Source: a virus. Taken from it: a stretch of DNA of 20,941 bases. The position numbers and the translations under genes are program-made. A model generated the notes under the pieces. The model searched no databases. It was not told the DNA's origin and saw only the letters and a list, made by a program, of their open reading frames with translations. Below, piece after piece: positions 18,550 through 20,941 of this stretch; the stretch's first letter is position 1; each line of letters begins with the position of its first letter. Location: the IMG/VR virus record IMGVR_UViG_3300027736_000289, positions 1-20,941 of that record; one strand, 5' to 3'.

Positions 18550-20535
18550 ATGACAACACTTGAGACAGCAATCGCATATACACAATTAGGTATCAGGGTG
18601 ATACCGATCAGACCTGGACACAAATACCCTGGCATCGACGCTTGGCAAACGAAAGCAACCGACGACACCGATGTAGTCACATCATGGTTCACTGGTGACT
18701 ACAAGAGCTACGGCATTGGAATCGCTACAGGTCGCACCAAGTATGGACAGATATTTGTTGTTGATGTTGATGACCGTGACGAGTATCGAGGTTCAGATAC
18801 ATTGCACGACTTGGAGCAACGGTTCGGTGCGTTACCTGAAACGGTTACAGCAATCACCGGCACAGGAGGACAGCACCTGTACTTCTATTCACCTGTTGAG
18901 GTGCGCAATGATGCTGGGTCACGGCTTGGTGTGGGTTTAGATATTCGTGGTGAGGGTGGGCAGGTCTTGGCTGCACCAACGGTGCATCCGAACGGTAAGC
19001 AGTACCAGTGGGTTGATGGGTGGTCACCTATGGATAGACGGCCTGCGAACGCACCACAGTGGCTCCTGACGCTTCTCACGACCAACCCACAGATGGTCAA
19101 GCCCCAAGGTACGACTGACCTGTTCCTCGCTGACCCAACCACCCCTAGCGCAAGATACTGTGCGCAAACCACATGGGAGCAGCTCCTCATCCCAGACGGC
19201 TGGACACTCGCCAAGACAGATCGACACGGTGAACAGCATTGGACTCGACCAGGCAAAGACAGTCGTGATGGCATCAGTGCCACTATCGGACACAACGGCA
19301 ACGATGCTTTGATCGTGTTCACCTCAGCCGTTGCATGGCTGCCCGAAGGTGGATACAACAGGTTCGGATACATGGCAGCACGCGACCATCACGGAGACTG
19401 GAAACAAGCAGCCAAACAATTCTTAGCCCACAACACCACCCAAGCCGACACCACCACCATCACCCCAGATGAAATGCTAGACATGCTTGTCGACTGGAAA
19501 ACATTCTGGAACCAAGACCACATCGTCGAAGACTGGATCGCCAAACCACTCATCGCACGTGCAAGACAAACAGCGTTGTTCGCCGGTGCAAAGACAGGCA
19601 AGTCATGGCTCACACTCAACGTCGTCGCAGCACTCGCCACAGGCAAACCAATCCTCGGACACCCACCCGTAGCTGAAGTCCACGTCTTGTACTTGGACTA
19701 CGAAATGGTTGAAGCCGACCTCTACGAACGCCTAGAACAATTCGGCTACACAGAAGAAGATGACCTGTCACATCTTCATTACGCACTGATTCCTTCACTA
19801 CCCCCACTCAACACGGCTGAAGGAGCCTCAGCCATCATGCGCCTGTGTGAACTGACCAAGGCTGAGGTTGTAGTGATAGACACCACAGGTCGAGCCATCG
19901 AAGGTGAAGAGAACTCTGCCGACTCATACCGTGAGTTCGCCAGGACTACAGGGTTAGCCCTCAAACGTGCAGGCATCGCCTGTGTACGCACAGACCACGC
20001 AGGCAAAGACGGCGGCAAGAAACACGGCCAACGCGGATCATCAGCCAAGAACGACGACGTGGACATCGTGTACCGACTCGACAAGACTGATGACGGACTG
20101 ATGCTTGTAAGAACCCACACACGGATCAGCTGGGTACCAGAGAAGATTGACCTCATCGTTGAAGACATAGACGACATCACCACCATCCGACAACGCACCA
20201 GAGCAACCAAAGGATGGACAGCCCAAGAGATCGCCCTAGCCAAACACATCGACACACTAGGCATCCCAAAGAACGCTGGAGTCAACGAAACACAACGCAT
20301 CGCCAAAGAACTTGGAGCCAAACTCGGACGCAAATCTGTACTCAGCCGTGCCATCCAATGTCGCCAACTACCCACCTCAGACCCCCTAGAATCGGGAACC
20401 ACCCTCGGGAACCACCCTGTAGACCCTATGGTGGCTATGGGAACCACACACCGTACCGATAGGTACGGGGTGGTACCAGCCCGTTCCGAACCTGAACAAA
20501 CCAACATTGACTTCGATCTAGACAACGACTTCTAA
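18550..20535 (+). CDS. Primase-polymerase/helicase replication protein
   Basis: ATG 18550 gives 661 residues; an in-frame ATG at 18466 overlaps the methyltransferase. The N-terminal prim-pol domain (about 1-170) has VVDVDD (D72, D74), GTGGQHLYF (H109) and LDIRGEGGQVLAAPTVHPNG (130-149). A middle region (about 207-292) has RPGKDSRDGISATIG. The C-terminal RecA-like ATPase has Walker A GAKTGKS (346-352), Walker B VVVID (440-444) and DHAGKDGGKKHGQRGSSAKN (482-501). Residues from about 540 form a basic, helix-turn-helix-like segment, then a disordered tail ending in acidic DFDLDNDF. It would open DNA and make primers, possibly extending them. No other DNA polymerase is in the window. The 3' end contains origin-like repeats. 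Confidence 0.85.
   Translation: MTTLETAIAYTQLGIRVIPIRPGHKYPGIDAWQTKATDDTDVVTSWFTGDYKSYGIGIATGRTKYGQIFVVDVDDRDEYRGSDTLHDLEQRFGALPETVTAITGTGGQHLYFYSPVEVRNDAGSRLGVGLDIRGEGGQVLAAPTVHPNGKQYQWVDGWSPMDRRPANAPQWLLTLLTTNPQMVKPQGTTDLFLADPTTPSARYCAQTTWEQLLIPDGWTLAKTDRHGEQHWTRPGKDSRDGISATIGHNGNDALIVFTSAVAWLPEGGYNRFGYMAARDHHGDWKQAAKQFLAHNTTQADTTTITPDEMLDMLVDWKTFWNQDHIVEDWIAKPLIARARQTALFAGAKTGKSWLTLNVVAALATGKPILGHPPVAEVHVLYLDYEMVEADLYERLEQFGYTEEDDLSHLHYALIPSLPPLNTAEGASAIMRLCELTKAEVVVIDTTGRAIEGEENSADSYREFARTTGLALKRAGIACVRTDHAGKDGGKKHGQRGSSAKNDDVDIVYRLDKTDDGLMLVRTHTRISWVPEKIDLIVEDIDDITTIRQRTRATKGWTAQEIALAKHIDTLGIPKNAGVNETQRIAKELGAKLGRKSVLSRAIQCRQLPTSDPLESGTTLGNHPVDPMVAMGTTHRTDRYGVVPARSEPEQTNIDFDLDNDF
20392..20417 (+). 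repeat. Exact 13-nt tandem duplication in replication gene
   Basis: TCGGGAACCACCC occurs twice in tandem, at 20392-20404 and 20405-20417. The unit is not a multiple of three, so the two copies are read in different frames (SGTT and LGNHP). A third partial copy, GGGAACCAC, is at 20439-20447. The repeats lie in the part encoding the disordered tail. Confidence 0.75.
20440..20477 (+). other. Origin-like hairpin in the 3' end of the replication gene
   Basis: CCGTACC (20451-20457) and GGTACGG (20462-20468) form a perfect 7-bp stem with a GATA loop. Outside a small bulge, ACCAC (20443-20447) pairs with GTGGT (20470-20474), and GG (20440-20441) with CC (20476-20477). The three GGGAACCAC copies lie just upstream. 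Repeats plus a hairpin inside a replication initiator gene recall the lambda origin inside gene O. Function is inferred. Confidence 0.45.
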
Positions 20536-20575
20536 ACCACCCAAGACACCAGCCCCCACCCCCAGCCACACCCCC

Positions 20576-20881
20576 ATGCCCCCCATCACCCGACCCTGCC
20601 TCAGTTGTAAAACACTCACGACCCAACCAATGCGATGCGACCTGTGTGAGGCAAAGCATCAGTCGAAGCGCAACAGGCTCAGAACTCATTACCAAGGTGA
20701 CTACAAGCAACGTGCTGCATGGGTCAGGGCTAACGCCACGATCTGTCACATCTGTGGCGAAGGTGATCGGGGATCGCTCGACCCTTGGACGGCTGATCAC
20801 ATCTACCCAGGTGAAGCCGACTCACTCCTCCTTGCAGCTCACCGATCCTGCAACTCGTCGCGAGGCGACGGAACTCGATGA
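20576..20881 (+). CDS. HNH endonuclease
   Basis: This 101-residue protein has an N-terminal zinc site (C8-x2-C11, C21-x2-C24) and a basic linker. The HNH domain follows: CHIC (57-60), WTADHIYPGE with D74 and catalytic His75, and AAHRSCNSSRG (87-97) completing the zinc and metal sites. Small stand-alone HNH nucleases encoded just before terminase are common in siphophages and support DNA packaging cleavage, so this gene may mark the start of the packaging module beyond the window. It lies 40 nt after the replication gene in a C-rich spacer. A homing-type or general nuclease is less likely but possible. Its stop overlaps an ATG (ATGA at 20878). Confidence 0.8.
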   Translation: MPPITRPCLSCKTLTTQPMRCDLCEAKHQSKRNRLRTHYQGDYKQRAAWVRANATICHICGEGDRGSLDPWTADHIYPGEADSLLLAAHRSCNSSRGDGTR

Positions 20882-20941
20882 ACCCCCTCCGGCATTCTCG
20901 GGGGGTGGGGTCAAACTCGGCAGGCCGAGGCGACAAAGTAC
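20878..20941 (+). CDS. Start of a further gene (partial, frame uncertain)
   Basis: ATG 20878 overlaps the HNH stop as ATGA and stays open to the right edge (MNPLRHSRGVGSNSAGRGDK). A second open frame from GTG 20811 reads on through PPPAFSGGGVKLGRPRRQS, whose GRPR motif is frequent at the start of small terminase subunits. Only one is likely real. Position after an HNH gene suggests a terminase subunit. Confidence 0.3.
   Translation, partial: MNPLRHSRGVGSNSAGRGDKV
20882..20906 (+). terminator. Weak GC hairpin near right edge
   Basis: ACCCCC (20882-20887) can pair with GGGGGT (20901-20906) over 6 bp with a 13-nt loop. No T-run follows. It overlaps the possible start of the next gene, so it may be a terminator after HNH, a translational element or a chance product of C- and G-runs. 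Confidence 0.25.

Noticed and set aside
19779-20525. 248-codon ORF on the - strand
   Set aside because: It is Ser/Arg/Val-rich antisense of the helicase domain, whose motifs on the + strand are unambiguous. It appears because stop codons are rare in that frame.

Overview
The window is a stretch of a tailed, siphovirus-like phage genome that very probably infects an actinobacterium. Every gene I can support lies on the + strand. Genes are tightly packed, with ATGA/GTGA stop-start overlaps at many junctions, and no gap between genes exceeds about 110 nt. The host inference rests on a WhiB-family regulator (12691-12990, four cysteines plus GIWAG), actinophage-style tail and holin proteins, and actinophage-type replication and exonuclease genes. 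Base composition looks moderate (about half G+C by eye, not computed). I see no integrase, repressor or tRNA.

Layout. (1) 1-7634, virion morphogenesis: end of a head-tail connector, tail terminator, major tail protein, tail assembly chaperone with a -1 programmed frameshift (CCCTTTG at 1372-1378), HK97 gp10-like protein, a stand-alone primase-like protein, tape measure, minor tail/hub protein and three small tail-tip or fibre-like proteins. (2) 7592-10339, surface and lysis block: a secreted PA14-like protein with a Thr/Pro-rich stalk, two small membrane proteins (holin candidates), an M15 peptidase endolysin and one more small membrane protein. (3) 10278-12352: small winged-helix-like protein, calcineurin-like phosphoesterase, a short conserved protein and a lysozyme/transglycosylase with a signal peptide. 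(4) 12416-15353: membrane protein, WhiB, Hjc-like nuclease, RecB-like exonuclease, an unknown protein and an SSB-like protein. (5) 15445-17307: a run of very small coupled ORFs (coiled-coil, KOW-like, GNAT, zinc-ribbon-like, HTH). (6) 17315-20881: C5 cytosine methyltransferase, primase-polymerase/helicase and an HNH nuclease. A further gene, possibly a terminase subunit, starts at the right edge.

The left edge holds head-tail connectors and the right edge an HNH gene, which in many phages precedes terminase. The missing terminase, portal and capsid genes may therefore fill the rest of a fairly small genome; this is inference.

Most notable observations: a 130-codon ORF with a near-perfect Shine-Dalgarno lying inside the methyltransferase in another frame (17643-18035); direct repeats plus a large hairpin inside the 3' end of the replication gene, resembling an origin; a gp10-like plus primase-like insertion between chaperone and tape measure; a promoter-like motif shared exactly in spacing by 12352-12388 and 13351-13387; a hairpin over the chaperone ribosome-binding site; a 13-bp stem with a competing inner hairpin at 15375-15423; and a phage-encoded secreted, mucin-like PA14 protein.
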